A DNA stretch of 64,000 nt from Aliiglaciecola lipolytica E3. Lineage in GTDB: Bacteria; Pseudomonadota; Gammaproteobacteria; Enterobacterales; Alteromonadaceae. Every line of letters starts with the position of its first letter. The stretch's first letter is position 1. Shown piece after piece: positions 28,607 to 38,565 of this stretch. The stretch lies in assembly GCF_000314975.1 (NCBI RefSeq), contig NZ_BAEN01000004.1, positions 44,629 through 108,628 on the forward strand. Reading direction: 5' to 3'. The notes under the pieces were generated by a model that saw nothing but the letters and a program-made list of their open reading frames with translations, did not search any database and had not been told where the DNA came from. The position numbers and the translations under genes are program-made.

Positions 28607-29287
28607 TTGAAAATTGACAACCAAATTAACTTGGAAACAGCAGAAGGTATTGATATTCAGTTGACGCCAGCTGGTATCGGCGTTCGCACTCTCGCATTTG
28701 TTTACGACCTTTTAATCCGTGTTGTCATTGTCGCTGCAGCGGCGATTGCTTTGTCATTTGCTGGAAAAATGGGGATCGGATTAATACTTATTGTTGTTTT
28801 CTTAGTGGAATGGTTTTATCCCGTCGTGTTCGAAATTACCAAAGGACAAACTCCAGGTAAAAAATCTTTTGGTCTCACTGTCGTTTATGACAACGGGTTG
28901 CCAGTAAACTTGGCAGGCTCGCTAATCCGCAACCTATTTAGGGCGGCAGACTTTTTACCTGCGTTTTATCTGTTAGGTGGAGTTTGCATGTTATTGTCAT
29001 CGCACAATAAACGTGTTGGAGACTATATCGGTGGCACAATGGTGGTTTATAAAGAAGCCCCAATTAGAATGAGCTATTTTAGTTTCGATAAGCAACAAAA
29101 AGTAGACATTAAGCTTGATGAAGAGACGCAAAAGTCGGTCATAGCGTTTGCGGAGCGCAGTAAAACCTTGAGTCCACAGCGTCAACAAGAGTTAGCCGAT
29201 ATCATGTCACCCATTACCCAAGTTACGGGGCCTGAAGCGATTAGCCACCTTAAATCAATCGCCGCAAATTTGGTGGGTAAAACATGA
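28607..29287 (+). CDS. RDD family membrane protein
   Basis: A 226-residue protein with an RDD domain: the conserved Arg-Asp/Asp pattern reads GVRTLAFVYDLLIRVV, then three membrane helices and KGQTPGKKSFGLTVV, LIRNLFRAADFLPAFY and SSHNKRVGDYIGGTMVV. It starts with TTG at 28607 after an AAAGAG-like site (28593-28598). Its stop overlaps the SpoIIM-like start by 4 bases. It belongs to the widespread MoxR-linked membrane operon; a transport or scaffold role is suspected but not shown. Confidence 0.88.
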   Translation: MKIDNQINLETAEGIDIQLTPAGIGVRTLAFVYDLLIRVVIVAAAAIALSFAGKMGIGLILIVVFLVEWFYPVVFEITKGQTPGKKSFGLTVVYDNGLPVNLAGSLIRNLFRAADFLPAFYLLGGVCMLLSSHNKRVGDYIGGTMVVYKEAPIRMSYFSFDKQQKVDIKLDEETQKSVIAFAERSKTLSPQRQQELADIMSPITQVTGPEAISHLKSIAANLVGKT

Positions 29288-30270
29288 AACAACATGACTT
29301 TATTCAAATGCGCCAAAAAAGCTGGGATGTGTTCGCTGAGGCAGTCAAAGAACCACATAAATTGCATGAATATGATATCGATTTACCGCATGCATTTAGA
29401 CAGTTAACGCATGATTTAGCAGTAGCGAAAAGTCGTTTATACAGCCCGGCTTTAATTTCTCGGTTAAACGATTTACTGCTACAAGGTCAACAATGTTTGT
29501 ACAAGCCTGGTAACCGTATTTGGGCCCCATTTTGGCAATTTGTTAAATATGATTTTCCTGCGCATTTATTGCTTATTCGTCCGTATGTGATTTGGGCACA
29601 CATTCTCTTTTACGGGTTTGCCTTAATTACATTCACGGCGACTATGATTGAACCTGATTTTGTGCGTAATGTGATGCCGAACGCGCAGGTTACTCAGTTA
29701 GAACAAATGTATGATCCTGCGTCGCGAATAGATGAAAATACCGGAAATTTTCGCAATGAACGAGATTCTGACAGCGACTTTCTTATGTTTGGTTTTTACA
29801 TCAAAAATAACATATCAATCGCTTTTCAATGTTTCGTGGGTGGCTTTTTGTTGGGCTTTGGTACGCTCTATTATTTGCTGTTTAACGCCATCTTTTTTGG
29901 TGCGGTCAGCGCGCACATTGTGAATGTCGGCTTTTCTAGCACGTTTTTCTCTTTTGTTATCACGCATGGATCATTTGAATTAACTGCTATTGTGCTTTCA
30001 GCTGCTGCCGGTGGAGTGGTGGGGATGCATGTCATTCGTCCCGGCGCATTGTCTAGAGCGGCCGCGTTAAAAAGGGCTGGTAAAATAACCTTCCCTATTA
30101 TTTTTGGTGCATTTTTAATGTTAGTCGTTGCTGCATTTATTGAAGCATTTTGGTCTAGCAGCACTACGTTACCCAATGCCGTCAAATACACGGTAGGTGC
30201 GATTTGTTGGGTGTGGATATTGATTTATATTTTTCCCCGCGGCAGTCGAGATACTAAGGTGTTACCGTGA
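29284..30270 (+). CDS. SpoIIM-like membrane protein
   Basis: A 328-residue protein with five or so membrane helices in the C-terminal two thirds, in the arrangement of the SpoIIM family: NNISIAFQCFVGGFLLGFGTLYYLLFNA, ITHGSFELTAIVLSAAAGGVVG and a last helix with KYTVGAICWVWILIYIF. Despite its name this family is common in non-sporulating bacteria next to RDD, DUF4129, MoxR and DUF58 genes, as here. Start and stop each overlap a neighbour by 4 bases (ATGA, then GTGA). Confidence 0.9.
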   Translation: MKQHDFIQMRQKSWDVFAEAVKEPHKLHEYDIDLPHAFRQLTHDLAVAKSRLYSPALISRLNDLLLQGQQCLYKPGNRIWAPFWQFVKYDFPAHLLLIRPYVIWAHILFYGFALITFTATMIEPDFVRNVMPNAQVTQLEQMYDPASRIDENTGNFRNERDSDSDFLMFGFYIKNNISIAFQCFVGGFLLGFGTLYYLLFNAIFFGAVSAHIVNVGFSSTFFSFVITHGSFELTAIVLSAAAGGVVGMHVIRPGALSRAAALKRAGKITFPIIFGAFLMLVVAAFIEAFWSSSTTLPNAVKYTVGAICWVWILIYIFPRGSRDTKVLP

Positions 30271-31817
30271 ATCTTGATAATCTAAGTATCGAAATACGCC
30301 CCAGAAGTAGTTGGAAAGCATTCGATCTTGGCTGTCGAATGGCACTGCGCTGGTGGAAGTCACTTATGGGATTTTGGCTGGCAGTTACGTTACCTATATT
30401 TGTCATCGCTTGTAGCATTGATATCGTATGGGGGGTAGTCGCATTTTGGTGGCTCAAGCCGCTCTACGAGCGGGGCTTACTACACATTTTGAGCCGAAGG
30501 GTGTTCGCTGAGAATGTCACGGCTAAAGATGCGATTAAAGCGTGGCCGGGATTATTAAAGAAACAGTGGTTTGCCAGTATCACTTGGCGCAGAATTTCGC
30601 CTACCAGAGGGTTTGATTTAGCCATTCAGCAGTTAGAAGGCCTAGAAGGGGCAGAGCGCAGCAAACGTTTATCCATATTACATCGCACTACCGACGATAA
30701 CACTGCTTGGTGGACGATCGTTTGTATGGTCTGGGAACTGATCATTATTCTGGGATTAGTTGCACTGATTAGTTTTGTAATCCCTTCAGGGGTTGAGTTT
30801 GATTATTGGCAAGCAATTAACAGTGATAGTTGGGGAGTTGAGTTAACCTACAACCTATTTACTTTTTTAGCATATTTGTTGGTTGCACCGTTTTATATTG
30901 CTGGCAGTTTCGCGGCTTATTTAAATCGTCGAATTATGCTTGAAGGATGGGATATAGAAATTGGTTTTAAGCGCGCAGTAAGTAGAGTCTCTAAGCCGCT
31001 AACGGGGGCAGTCACAAGTTGTATTTTGATAATGTGTTGTTTCGCACTTGTTACTGAATCGTGGGCGGATGAGAACCTTCCCGAAACACCGCCAGCGCAA
31101 ACGATAGAAACTGATAGCGCCATATTTGTTGATACAGACCCTGCCGGACAAAAAAATATTGAATTTGAAAGTGAAGCGCAGATTAAGGCGATACTGGATG
31201 TGCCGCCGTTTAATGGACAAAAAACCGAAACTGATTATCGTTGGGTTGGTTGGGGAGACGAAGAGAAAGAAAAGGAACAATCATCCGATAGTTTACCTGA
31301 TTGGTTGTCGAGTGCGATTATATTTGTTGCCAATATTGCAGAAGGTTTAATGTGGTTGGTCTTTGGATCATTGTTATTGCTGTTATTGTATTTATCTAGA
31401 GACCACATTAAAGCCTTGTTTAATCGACCGGCATCACCTCAAGATGCTCAAGAGCTCGATCTGACCGTGTTTAGTCAAAGTTATGATGGCGATAGTTTGC
31501 CTGATGATGTGCCATCAGAACTAGACCGCTTACTGGAGGCAAAAGCATATCGTAAATTGATGTCTTTGATGTTGATTACTAGCCTCTTGGAAATCAGCAA
31601 AGAACAAGCATTGCCTTTAACTAAATCAATGACGGAAAGAGAGTGTCTGGAGGTCATCAAAAAATCCATTGAGGGCGATCGACGTGAGTTTATGCAACAG
31701 CTAATTGACACTTGGATCCATTTAGCGTGGGCACATACTTGGCCACAAAAGTCGACAATGCAGATGTTGTGTGAAAAGTGGAAAACACTGTTCAATCAAA
31801 CGGTGCCTGTTACATGA
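30267..31817 (+). CDS. DUF4129-containing membrane protein
   Basis: A 516-residue protein starting at GTG 30267 inside the previous stop. An N-terminal part has at least three membrane helices (about 42-65, 150-175, 195-218). After a lumenal/periplasmic linker (about 270-350) comes another helix (about 352-373). The C-terminal cytoplasmic part EAKAYRKLMSLMLITSLLEI ... ALPLTKSMTERE ... WIHLAWAHTWP fits the DUF4129 domain. It is part of the five-overlap MoxR operon. Function unknown; likely part of an inner-membrane complex with the MoxR ATPase. Confidence 0.82.
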   Translation: MNLDNLSIEIRPRSSWKAFDLGCRMALRWWKSLMGFWLAVTLPIFVIACSIDIVWGVVAFWWLKPLYERGLLHILSRRVFAENVTAKDAIKAWPGLLKKQWFASITWRRISPTRGFDLAIQQLEGLEGAERSKRLSILHRTTDDNTAWWTIVCMVWELIIILGLVALISFVIPSGVEFDYWQAINSDSWGVELTYNLFTFLAYLLVAPFYIAGSFAAYLNRRIMLEGWDIEIGFKRAVSRVSKPLTGAVTSCILIMCCFALVTESWADENLPETPPAQTIETDSAIFVDTDPAGQKNIEFESEAQIKAILDVPPFNGQKTETDYRWVGWGDEEKEKEQSSDSLPDWLSSAIIFVANIAEGLMWLVFGSLLLLLLYLSRDHIKALFNRPASPQDAQELDLTVFSQSYDGDSLPDDVPSELDRLLEAKAYRKLMSLMLITSLLEISKEQALPLTKSMTERECLEVIKKSIEGDRREFMQQLIDTWIHLAWAHTWPQKSTMQMLCEKWKTLFNQTVPVT

Positions 31818-32989
31818 ATAATCATAATTTACGCCCCGTTGAGAGTCGACAAACTTGGACAGTGCGCATTTTATTCGCCCTAATTCTGTTGATTGCCGGT
31901 GTCTACTTGTATAAAGGGTTTGAGTCATTCGAAAAAGTAACCCATTTGGGTTTGAGTGAAGAAGCACGGAACCAACCCTACCTTGCAGCGAAAATGTTTT
32001 TGCAAGAAAAGGGAGCACAGGTCGCGTTACTAGAAGATTATCGTGTGTTGTATAACGACACAAATACATCTATTTATCCACAAAATGACGACTCGATAGT
32101 GTTAACTGAAGGCGAGATTGCATTGTCAGACTCGTTAGCCAGTAAAATTCTTGATTGGGTGCATTCTGGCGGTCATTTGGTCGTTGCGCTTAATGCTACT
32201 GAAGGTACAGAAGGTTTTCGGGCCAACGCTTTAGTGCAAAGATTAAACGTTGGGGTTAAGTGGCGTAATGATGAAACATTCATAGAACGCTATCCCACTG
32301 AAATCATAAATCCAGATGAACTCCCTATGATGGTAAATTTGGAAAGCAGTTACCATCTGGATTTGCCTGAAAATCCTGACATTTTTTACACAGCAGGAGA
32401 TGATTACGGTGCTACATTTGCACAGATGGACATGGGCGAAGGACTGATTACCCTGCTCACTGATGCCTATATTTGGAATAACTACCAAATTGGGCAAGAG
32501 GATAATGTTGTATTACTTGAACAATTAGTGAGTGGCTCACCTAACGTTTATATTTTTTCTACGCGTGAATTACCGCACTGGTTTACATTACTTTATGATT
32601 TTGCTCCCTATTTTATTTGGTTTGGCGGCGTATTGTTGGTATTCGCAATGTGGCATTGGGCGTTGCGTTTTGGACCGATACAAAATGTAGATGAACATAA
32701 GTACACCCCTTTTTCATTGCACATCAAAGCGGCCGGTGAGTTTTACTGGCGTCTTAAACGTCAAACAGAGTTAACAGAAGAGATTCGTCACTCGATTATT
32801 GTGGCGCTGCACAAAAAACGACCGGCCACCAAAAGTGCCAATAAAGACAAGCTGCTCGAACAATTGTCACAAATAAGCGGATGGCCTATCGACACCATCA
32901 ATTCGCTTATGTTTAGTCAGACCCTCGTTAATGAAACGCAATTTACTCAACGGATAGCGAGTCTACAGACTCTCAGGAAAATGTTATGA
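31814..32989 (+). CDS. DUF4350-containing membrane protein
   Basis: About 391 residues. The start at ATG 31814 is set by the ATGA overlap with the previous stop; an ATG at 31778 is open too but has no support. One membrane helix near the N-terminus (about 15-33) and one near residue 260-285 flank an extracytoplasmic Rossmann-like DUF4350 domain (YLAAKMFLQEKGAQVALL; LDWVHSGGHLVVALNAT). The C-terminal tail lies in the cytoplasm. It is a standard member of MoxR/DUF58 operons; no enzyme activity is known. Confidence 0.85.
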   Translation: MNNHNLRPVESRQTWTVRILFALILLIAGVYLYKGFESFEKVTHLGLSEEARNQPYLAAKMFLQEKGAQVALLEDYRVLYNDTNTSIYPQNDDSIVLTEGEIALSDSLASKILDWVHSGGHLVVALNATEGTEGFRANALVQRLNVGVKWRNDETFIERYPTEIINPDELPMMVNLESSYHLDLPENPDIFYTAGDDYGATFAQMDMGEGLITLLTDAYIWNNYQIGQEDNVVLLEQLVSGSPNVYIFSTRELPHWFTLLYDFAPYFIWFGGVLLVFAMWHWALRFGPIQNVDEHKYTPFSLHIKAAGEFYWRLKRQTELTEEIRHSIIVALHKKRPATKSANKDKLLEQLSQISGWPIDTINSLMFSQTLVNETQFTQRIASLQTLRKML

Positions 32990-34032
32990 ATGACGCTGAA
33001 TTAGAAACCAATCAAACATCGCCGGAGCTGCCGAATAGCACGGTGACTGACGCGCAAGCGGAATCACTTATCGATAGTGATACATTGCATAAAGCAAGTA
33101 CACAAATTAGCGCATTGAAAAACAATGTACAGCGTTTGTTAATTGGTCAGAATGACGTCGTCGAGCAGGTTATTATTGCATTTCTCGCCGGTGGACACGT
33201 GTTGCTAGAAGGGGTGCCAGGTTTAGGGAAAACATTACTTATCCGAGCTTTGGCGAAAAGCATCGACTTAGATTATAAACGGGTGCAATTTACGCCCGAT
33301 TTGATGCCAGCCGATGTAACTGGCCACTCAATGTTAGATATGGCAAGCGGTCAATTTTCGTTGCGCAAAGGCCCAGCATTTACCCATCTGCTGTTGGCTG
33401 ATGAGATAAACAGAGCGCCAGCTAAAACGCAGGCCGCTTTGTTAGAAGTGATGCAGGAATATCAAATCACAATCGATGGTAAAAGTATGCCGCTGGAAAC
33501 GCCATTTATGGTTCTCGCCACGCAAAACCCTATCGACAATGAAGGTACTTATCCTTTACCAGAAGCTGAACTTGACCGCTTCATGTTAAAAGTGTTGGTC
33601 AGCTATCCAGAACATCAAGATGAAATAAAGCTAACAAAACTGAATACTGAAAATCAGACAGGCATTGTGAATGCGTCGATACAAAGTGTGTTGAGCAAAC
33701 AAGATGTGCTTGAGCTTAAAGCGTTGGTTAGCAAAGTATTGATAGACGACAACGTGGTGGATTATGCGGTTGGATTGGTCAGAGCTACACGAGAATGGGA
33801 TGGTATAGTGCATGGTGCCGGGATTCGAGCCAGTATTGCATTGGTGCAAGCGGCAAAAGTTAAAGCATTATGCGAGGGACAAAGCTTTGTCACACCGGAC
33901 CATATCAAAGCCATGTTATTGCCTGTTTTGCGTCATCGCATAATACTGTCCGCTGAGCGCGAAATATCTGGATCTTCCGCTGAACAGGTGTTGTCTGAAA
34001 TCATTCAACAGGTAGCTGCACCTAGACAATGA
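32986..34032 (+). CDS. MoxR family AAA+ ATPase
   Basis: A 348-residue AAA+ chaperone-like ATPase. Walker A is GVPGLGKTLLIRAL (about residues 76-89), followed by a Walker B-type LLADEINRAPAKTQAALLEVMQE and sensor 1 LATQNPIDNEGTYPLPEAELDRF. MoxR proteins assemble or mature other protein complexes. The adjacent DUF58 protein is its usual partner. Its ends overlap both neighbours by 4 bases. Confidence 0.95.
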   Translation: MNDAELETNQTSPELPNSTVTDAQAESLIDSDTLHKASTQISALKNNVQRLLIGQNDVVEQVIIAFLAGGHVLLEGVPGLGKTLLIRALAKSIDLDYKRVQFTPDLMPADVTGHSMLDMASGQFSLRKGPAFTHLLLADEINRAPAKTQAALLEVMQEYQITIDGKSMPLETPFMVLATQNPIDNEGTYPLPEAELDRFMLKVLVSYPEHQDEIKLTKLNTENQTGIVNASIQSVLSKQDVLELKALVSKVLIDDNVVDYAVGLVRATREWDGIVHGAGIRASIALVQAAKVKALCEGQSFVTPDHIKAMLLPVLRHRIILSAEREISGSSAEQVLSEIIQQVAAPRQ

Positions 34033-35366
34033 GAAGAATTAGGTTAGCCCCCTCCACTCGATTGCTAAGTTGGACAGCGGCACTTACCGTTATAGGCTTA
34101 GTGATACCGATTGGTATTTACGCCAATGGCTTGGGTCAGTTTGCTGGTATTCCACTGGGTTTAGCGTTGATTGTTGCACTTTTGGTTGGTTATGATTTGC
34201 TGATTAGTCGACATCCTCCTCAAGTGGCAGTAAAACGAGAAATCCCCGCCAACTTGTCTGTGCACGTTGCACAACCGGTAAGTATTGCATTGGCAAATCG
34301 TGGTCATTTTGCTTTGTCGTTACAGTGTAGTGAAATGGTGCCAGAGCATTGGTTATGTTCTGATAATTATCATGGCTGCAGTTTGCAACCAGGACAAATC
34401 GCCGAGTTCAGTTATACAGTTACTCCAACTAAGCGTGGTCCTTCACAAATTTCAGCAACAGAAATTAAAGTTGCGTCTAAATTAGGCTTTTGGCTATATG
34501 TTTACTGGATTGAACATGTCAGCGATCACAAAGTATTCCCCAATTTTACCGCAATAAGTGATTTGTCTGGGTTGAAGGGGAGTGTGAATTTGGCTCAAGC
34601 TGGATTGAAGAAGTTCAACATGCGTGGCAGTGGTATGGATTTCTTACAACTGCGAGATTATCGCGAAGGCGAAAGCATTAAACAAATCGATTGGCGAGCG
34701 ACGAGTCGTTTCAACAAGCTAATTTCCAGAGAATACCAAGAAGAAAAAAACCAACACCTAATCGTTATGCTCGATTCTGGCAGACGTATGCGGGTCCAAG
34801 ATGATCAACTGAGCTATTTTGATCATGCTTTAAATTCACTCATCATGTTGTCGTATACTGCTTTGAAAAATGGCGACAATGTCAGTTTACAAAGTTTTGG
34901 TAGTGAATCACGCTGGTTGAGTCATATTCGGGGTGCTCAAAATGTTAGTAAAGTGATGCAACACTTTTATGATCTGTACCCGCAAAAAATAGCAAGTGAT
35001 TACCTTAGTGCCGCTCAAGAGTTATTAGTGAAACAGCCTAAACGTGCGCTGATTTTGCTTGTCAGTTGCTTACGTGATGAAGACTTTGACGATTTACTCA
35101 AAGCAGTACAATTACTTAAGGCAAAACATTTAGTTGCCGTGATCAGCATAGAAGAGCCAATCTATAAACAGATAGAATCTCAACCTGTTGAAACGTTTGA
35201 AGAAGCGATTACCTATGCCTCCGCCCATAAAATCAAAAAATCCATTGATAGAAATGTTCAGCGTTTAAAACAAAAAGGGGTGATATGTATCAATGCTCCT
35301 GCTTCGCATTTAACGCCGAATGTATTAAATACTTATTTGAGCGTGAAAAAAGCGGGATTGTTATAA
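34029..35366 (+). CDS. DUF58 domain protein (VWA-like)
   Basis: A 445-residue protein with two N-terminal membrane helices (about 12-32 and 38-56), a beta-rich periplasmic section, and the DUF58 signature GSGMDFLQLRDYREGESIKQIDWRATSR (about residues 201-228). A VWA-like domain follows: LIVMLDSGRRM, ending ALILLVSCLRDEDFDD. DUF58 proteins normally pair with MoxR. This is the last gene of the operon and converges with hemN. Confidence 0.9.
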   Translation: MRRIRLAPSTRLLSWTAALTVIGLVIPIGIYANGLGQFAGIPLGLALIVALLVGYDLLISRHPPQVAVKREIPANLSVHVAQPVSIALANRGHFALSLQCSEMVPEHWLCSDNYHGCSLQPGQIAEFSYTVTPTKRGPSQISATEIKVASKLGFWLYVYWIEHVSDHKVFPNFTAISDLSGLKGSVNLAQAGLKKFNMRGSGMDFLQLRDYREGESIKQIDWRATSRFNKLISREYQEEKNQHLIVMLDSGRRMRVQDDQLSYFDHALNSLIMLSYTALKNGDNVSLQSFGSESRWLSHIRGAQNVSKVMQHFYDLYPQKIASDYLSAAQELLVKQPKRALILLVSCLRDEDFDDLLKAVQLLKAKHLVAVISIEEPIYKQIESQPVETFEEAITYASAHKIKKSIDRNVQRLKQKGVICINAPASHLTPNVLNTYLSVKKAGLL

Positions 35367-35403
35367 TTAACCCCAATTCCTTATTCAGGATTGAGGTAAA
35401 TCG

Positions 35404-36771
35404 CTAAATCACTGACGAGTACTTTAGAGCTTGTTGATTTTTAATATGCGCATCAAAACTCATGCAAATATTTCGAATTAACAATCGCGCTTTCTCACTC
35501 ACTTTGATTTTTGTTGAATTGATGTCAACTAGTTGGTCTTGAACAAACGGCAATAATGAATACAAACTGTGTTGGAAATAGGTGTCAAAGTCGATATCAA
35601 ACAAGGCTTCTACTTGACCTTTGTCGACCTGCAAATTACACATTAATTGACTGATTACATAGCCGCGTATTTGGTCGTCGAGCGAGGTTTTCACCCCTTT
35701 GTGAACTGCGTTATTGCTGTTATTTAATGCTTGATAATAATCTGATAAATTTTTATGGTTTTGGCTGAAACAATTGCCAATATGACTAATTGCAGATAAG
35801 CCTAAGCCTAAAAGATCACAATCTGCATGAGTAGTATATCCTTGAAAATTTCTATGCAGCTTTTGCTGTTGTTGTGCAATGGCTAATTCGTCGTTAGGTT
35901 TTGCGAAATGATCCATTCCCACCATCAAATAACCTGCAGAGAGCAAGCGTTCTATCGCGAGTTGCATTAAAGCAAGTTTTTCAGTTGCGTTAGGTAGCCA
36001 TTCATCACGTAATTTTCGTTGTGCTGGAAAACGCTCTGGTAAATGTGCGTAACTGAACAACGAAATTCGCTGCACATTCATGGCAATTGCTGCGTCAAGC
36101 GTGCGAGCAAAGCGATCAGGTGTTTGATGTGGTAGACCATAGATTAGATCTAAATTCACCGACCTGAACCCTAGTTTATGAGCACGTTCGACTAATTGCT
36201 TAATTAACTCGGTCGATTGAACGCGATTGATGGCGATTTGTACTTGTGGATCAATATCTTGTACACCAATACTGAGTCGATTAAAGCCGATATTGGCTAA
36301 ATGTTCGATGTAATCTTGAGATACGTTTCTGGGATCGATTTCGATCCCTATTTCTGCATTTTCAGCTAGATTAAAATGGCTTTTTAACACTGCTAATAAA
36401 TTCGATAGTTGTTGCTTGCTTAAAAAACTTGGAGTGCCTCCCCCTAAATGAATTTGCTGCACTAAGTGCTTCTTAAATAGGTTTTTTCGCTGTGCTATTT
36501 CTGCAATCAAAAAAGTTAGGTATTCCTCCGCTTTTTCTGTATGGCGAGTGACTATTTTATTGCATCCGCAGTAATAGCATAGGCTTTGACAGAAAGGGAT
36601 ATGCAGATACAGCGAAAGGTCTGTATTAGGGGAGGTTTTTACCGCTTTAATCAAATCATCATTAAAAAAGGATTCGTTAAATGATAATGCTGTCGGATAA
36701 GAGGTATAGCGGGGACCATTAATATTGTATTTTCTAAGCAACTTAGGATCGAAGAAGCGTGTTGAATTCAT
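35404..36771 (-). CDS. hemN: Oxygen-independent coproporphyrinogen III oxidase
   Basis: About 455 residues from ATG 36771. Upstream codons to 36843 are open, but the family N-terminus begins near FFDPKLLRKYNINGPRYTSYPTA, so 36771 is chosen. The radical SAM motif is HIPFCQSLCYYCGC (about residues 57-70). GGGTPSFLS, IGIEIDPRNV, RLSIGVQD and LDLIYGLPHQT follow in order. The enzyme makes protoporphyrinogen IX from coproporphyrinogen III without oxygen, in haem synthesis. An FNR-like half-site is noted under rejected items. Confidence 0.93.
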   Translation of the reverse strand: MNSTRFFDPKLLRKYNINGPRYTSYPTALSFNESFFNDDLIKAVKTSPNTDLSLYLHIPFCQSLCYYCGCNKIVTRHTEKAEEYLTFLIAEIAQRKNLFKKHLVQQIHLGGGTPSFLSKQQLSNLLAVLKSHFNLAENAEIGIEIDPRNVSQDYIEHLANIGFNRLSIGVQDIDPQVQIAINRVQSTELIKQLVERAHKLGFRSVNLDLIYGLPHQTPDRFARTLDAAIAMNVQRISLFSYAHLPERFPAQRKLRDEWLPNATEKLALMQLAIERLLSAGYLMVGMDHFAKPNDELAIAQQQQKLHRNFQGYTTHADCDLLGLGLSAISHIGNCFSQNHKNLSDYYQALNNSNNAVHKGVKTSLDDQIRGYVISQLMCNLQVDKGQVEALFDIDFDTYFQHSLYSLLPFVQDQLVDINSTKIKVSEKARLLIRNICMSFDAHIKNQQALKYSSVI

Positions 36772-36900
36772 GTTACATTTGCCATTGATAAAACCTGTTT
36801 GCAGTTTAAACAAATGGGTAAATGAGTTATTGATCTCGCGCAATACTTTGCTGGGTTATTCGTGAAATGGCAAAAGTAAGGAAAAAACTAGCAGGCATAA

Positions 36901-36932
36901 AAAAATGGCAGGGGTGAAGTGCTGCCATTTTT
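36901..36932 (-). terminator. Rho-independent terminator after the 36960-38372 gene
   Basis: On the minus strand AATGGCAG pairs with CTGCCATT around a loop of about 10 bases and is followed by a T run. The stretch is nearly symmetric (AAAAATGGCAG...CTGCCATTTTT), so it could work in both directions. Confidence 0.85.
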
Positions 36933-36959
36933 ATATTAAGATTTTGACGTTGAGTTAGC

Positions 36960-38372
36960 TTAATCGCGATAACCAAAAAACTTGTGTTCAATGATTTCGT
37001 CAGCCACTTTTTGCGGTACACAATCTTCCCATTCACCACGTCCAGATGGTAGCTGTTTTAGCAAGTCACGGGAGTAGATTGAAAACAAATTGTTGTCGCT
37101 ACACTCAATACCTGCCAAGAAGCCATTTTCAAGTAAATGACGATACAAAAACCGTAGATGTTCAGGTACTTTTACTAACGTGAAGTCATTGAGTTGACCA
37201 TTGTCATCTAACTCAGGATAAATAAACATTTTGGTATTGTCAGGGAACAATTTACCAAAGCCTTCCATAATGCCGCCTTCTACGCCTTTGTAGCTAGCTT
37301 CATCGAATATTTGTTTAATATTGACCATGCCGACCACGATACCTATTTGCAATTTGGTATATTGGCGGAAATAAGCGCGTAGTGAGAAATATCGAGTGTA
37401 ATCCGATACCATGACGTTATAGCCTAACGAATTGAGTAGTTGTACTCGCGCGACTATATCTTTTTCAGGCATTTGCGCATCATTACCTTTCATATCATTC
37501 AATGATATTTCAGCAATCACGGCGGTATTTTCTTTACTTACATCTTTGAGCTCGTAAAACGATGTTTGGCCTTGTTCAATCATATCAACATTGAGTTTAG
37601 TGACTGGCCTAAACGAACCACGAATGGTCAATATATTCTTTTTGTAAAGTAATTCAGCAGGAATCGCTACGCTACCATCAGGTTTGAACATTACTGCGCG
37701 TGTTTTCCAACTACGGATTAAGTGTAAGTTCTTAGCGCGATTGTCTACATCGAGGAAATAAGGACCTCTAAAGTCGATAAAATCAATTTCAACTCGATTC
37801 GGTTTCATGCCATCGGTAAGAGAGTCAATGATTTTTTTAGGATCTTCGAAATAAAAGTAGGCTGCATAAATTAGATTTACACCGATAACACCTAGGGCTT
37901 GTTGTTGGGCTTCAGCATTGTCGTCAAACATACGAACATGCACTTTAATATCAGATGGCTCAGCCCCTGGATACATTTGAATACGAATGCCCAACCAAGC
38001 GTGGCATTCATTTTTGCGACCAAAACTTTTGGCAGCCACAGTGGCAGCATAGGCAAAATAACGTGAACTTTTTGAACGTAGTTCACCTACTCGATCAACC
38101 ACCAGATCAAATTCTTGTTCCATCATGGCTTGAACACGCGCTTGACTCACATAACGCCCATCGGCTTGCACACCATATATTGCGTCTGAAAAGACCATAT
38201 CGTATGCAGACATGGTTTTAGCAATGGTTCCAGCAGCCGCACCGGCTATAAAAAATTGTCTGGCTACTTCTTGTCCAGCACCAATTTCAACAATAGTGCC
38301 ATATTTCTTTTCGTCGAGATTGATTCGTAACGCTTTTTGACTGGTTGACCTAGAGCTGACTTGTTTGTCCAT
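36960..38372 (-). CDS. Conserved cytoplasmic protein of unknown function (sometimes labelled NMN adenylyltransferase or TonB receptor)
   Basis: A 470-residue soluble protein with no signal peptide and no membrane segment. Recognisable stretches are INLDEKKYGTIVEIGAGQEV (about residues 17-36), GAAAGTIAKTMSAYD, NECHAWLGIRIQ, ALGVIGVNLIYAAY and GGIMEGFGKLF. Homologues are widespread in bacteria, but the database names given to them (nicotinate-nucleotide adenylyltransferase, TonB-dependent receptor) do not fit: no HxGH nucleotidyl site and no beta barrel are seen. I therefore leave the function open. It ends in a clear terminator at 36901-36932 and has its own upstream region. Confidence 0.85.
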   Translation of the reverse strand: MDKQVSSRSTSQKALRINLDEKKYGTIVEIGAGQEVARQFFIAGAAAGTIAKTMSAYDMVFSDAIYGVQADGRYVSQARVQAMMEQEFDLVVDRVGELRSKSSRYFAYAATVAAKSFGRKNECHAWLGIRIQMYPGAEPSDIKVHVRMFDDNAEAQQQALGVIGVNLIYAAYFYFEDPKKIIDSLTDGMKPNRVEIDFIDFRGPYFLDVDNRAKNLHLIRSWKTRAVMFKPDGSVAIPAELLYKKNILTIRGSFRPVTKLNVDMIEQGQTSFYELKDVSKENTAVIAEISLNDMKGNDAQMPEKDIVARVQLLNSLGYNVMVSDYTRYFSLRAYFRQYTKLQIGIVVGMVNIKQIFDEASYKGVEGGIMEGFGKLFPDNTKMFIYPELDDNGQLNDFTLVKVPEHLRFLYRHLLENGFLAGIECSDNNLFSIYSRDLLKQLPSGRGEWEDCVPQKVADEIIEHKFFGYRD

Positions 38373-38565
38373 GAATTTTCCTCAACTGATGTACCCAGGT
38401 TGTGAATTTTAGAATATCCGTAAAAGGAGTAACAGAGAAAATTTGTATTAAATGCGCCTACTTACGCAAATTGATTGTATGGAATTAATCAAAAAGTGTC
38501 TTGAAAATAGCAAATTTAAGAATCTGACATAAACTTATGTAGAATTATTTAAGGACGCCACCATT

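Noticed and set aside
36830..36843. FNR-like site TTGAT-CTCG-CGCAA upstream of hemN
   Set aside because: Only one half-site is good; hemN is often FNR-controlled, but the match is too weak to report as a feature.
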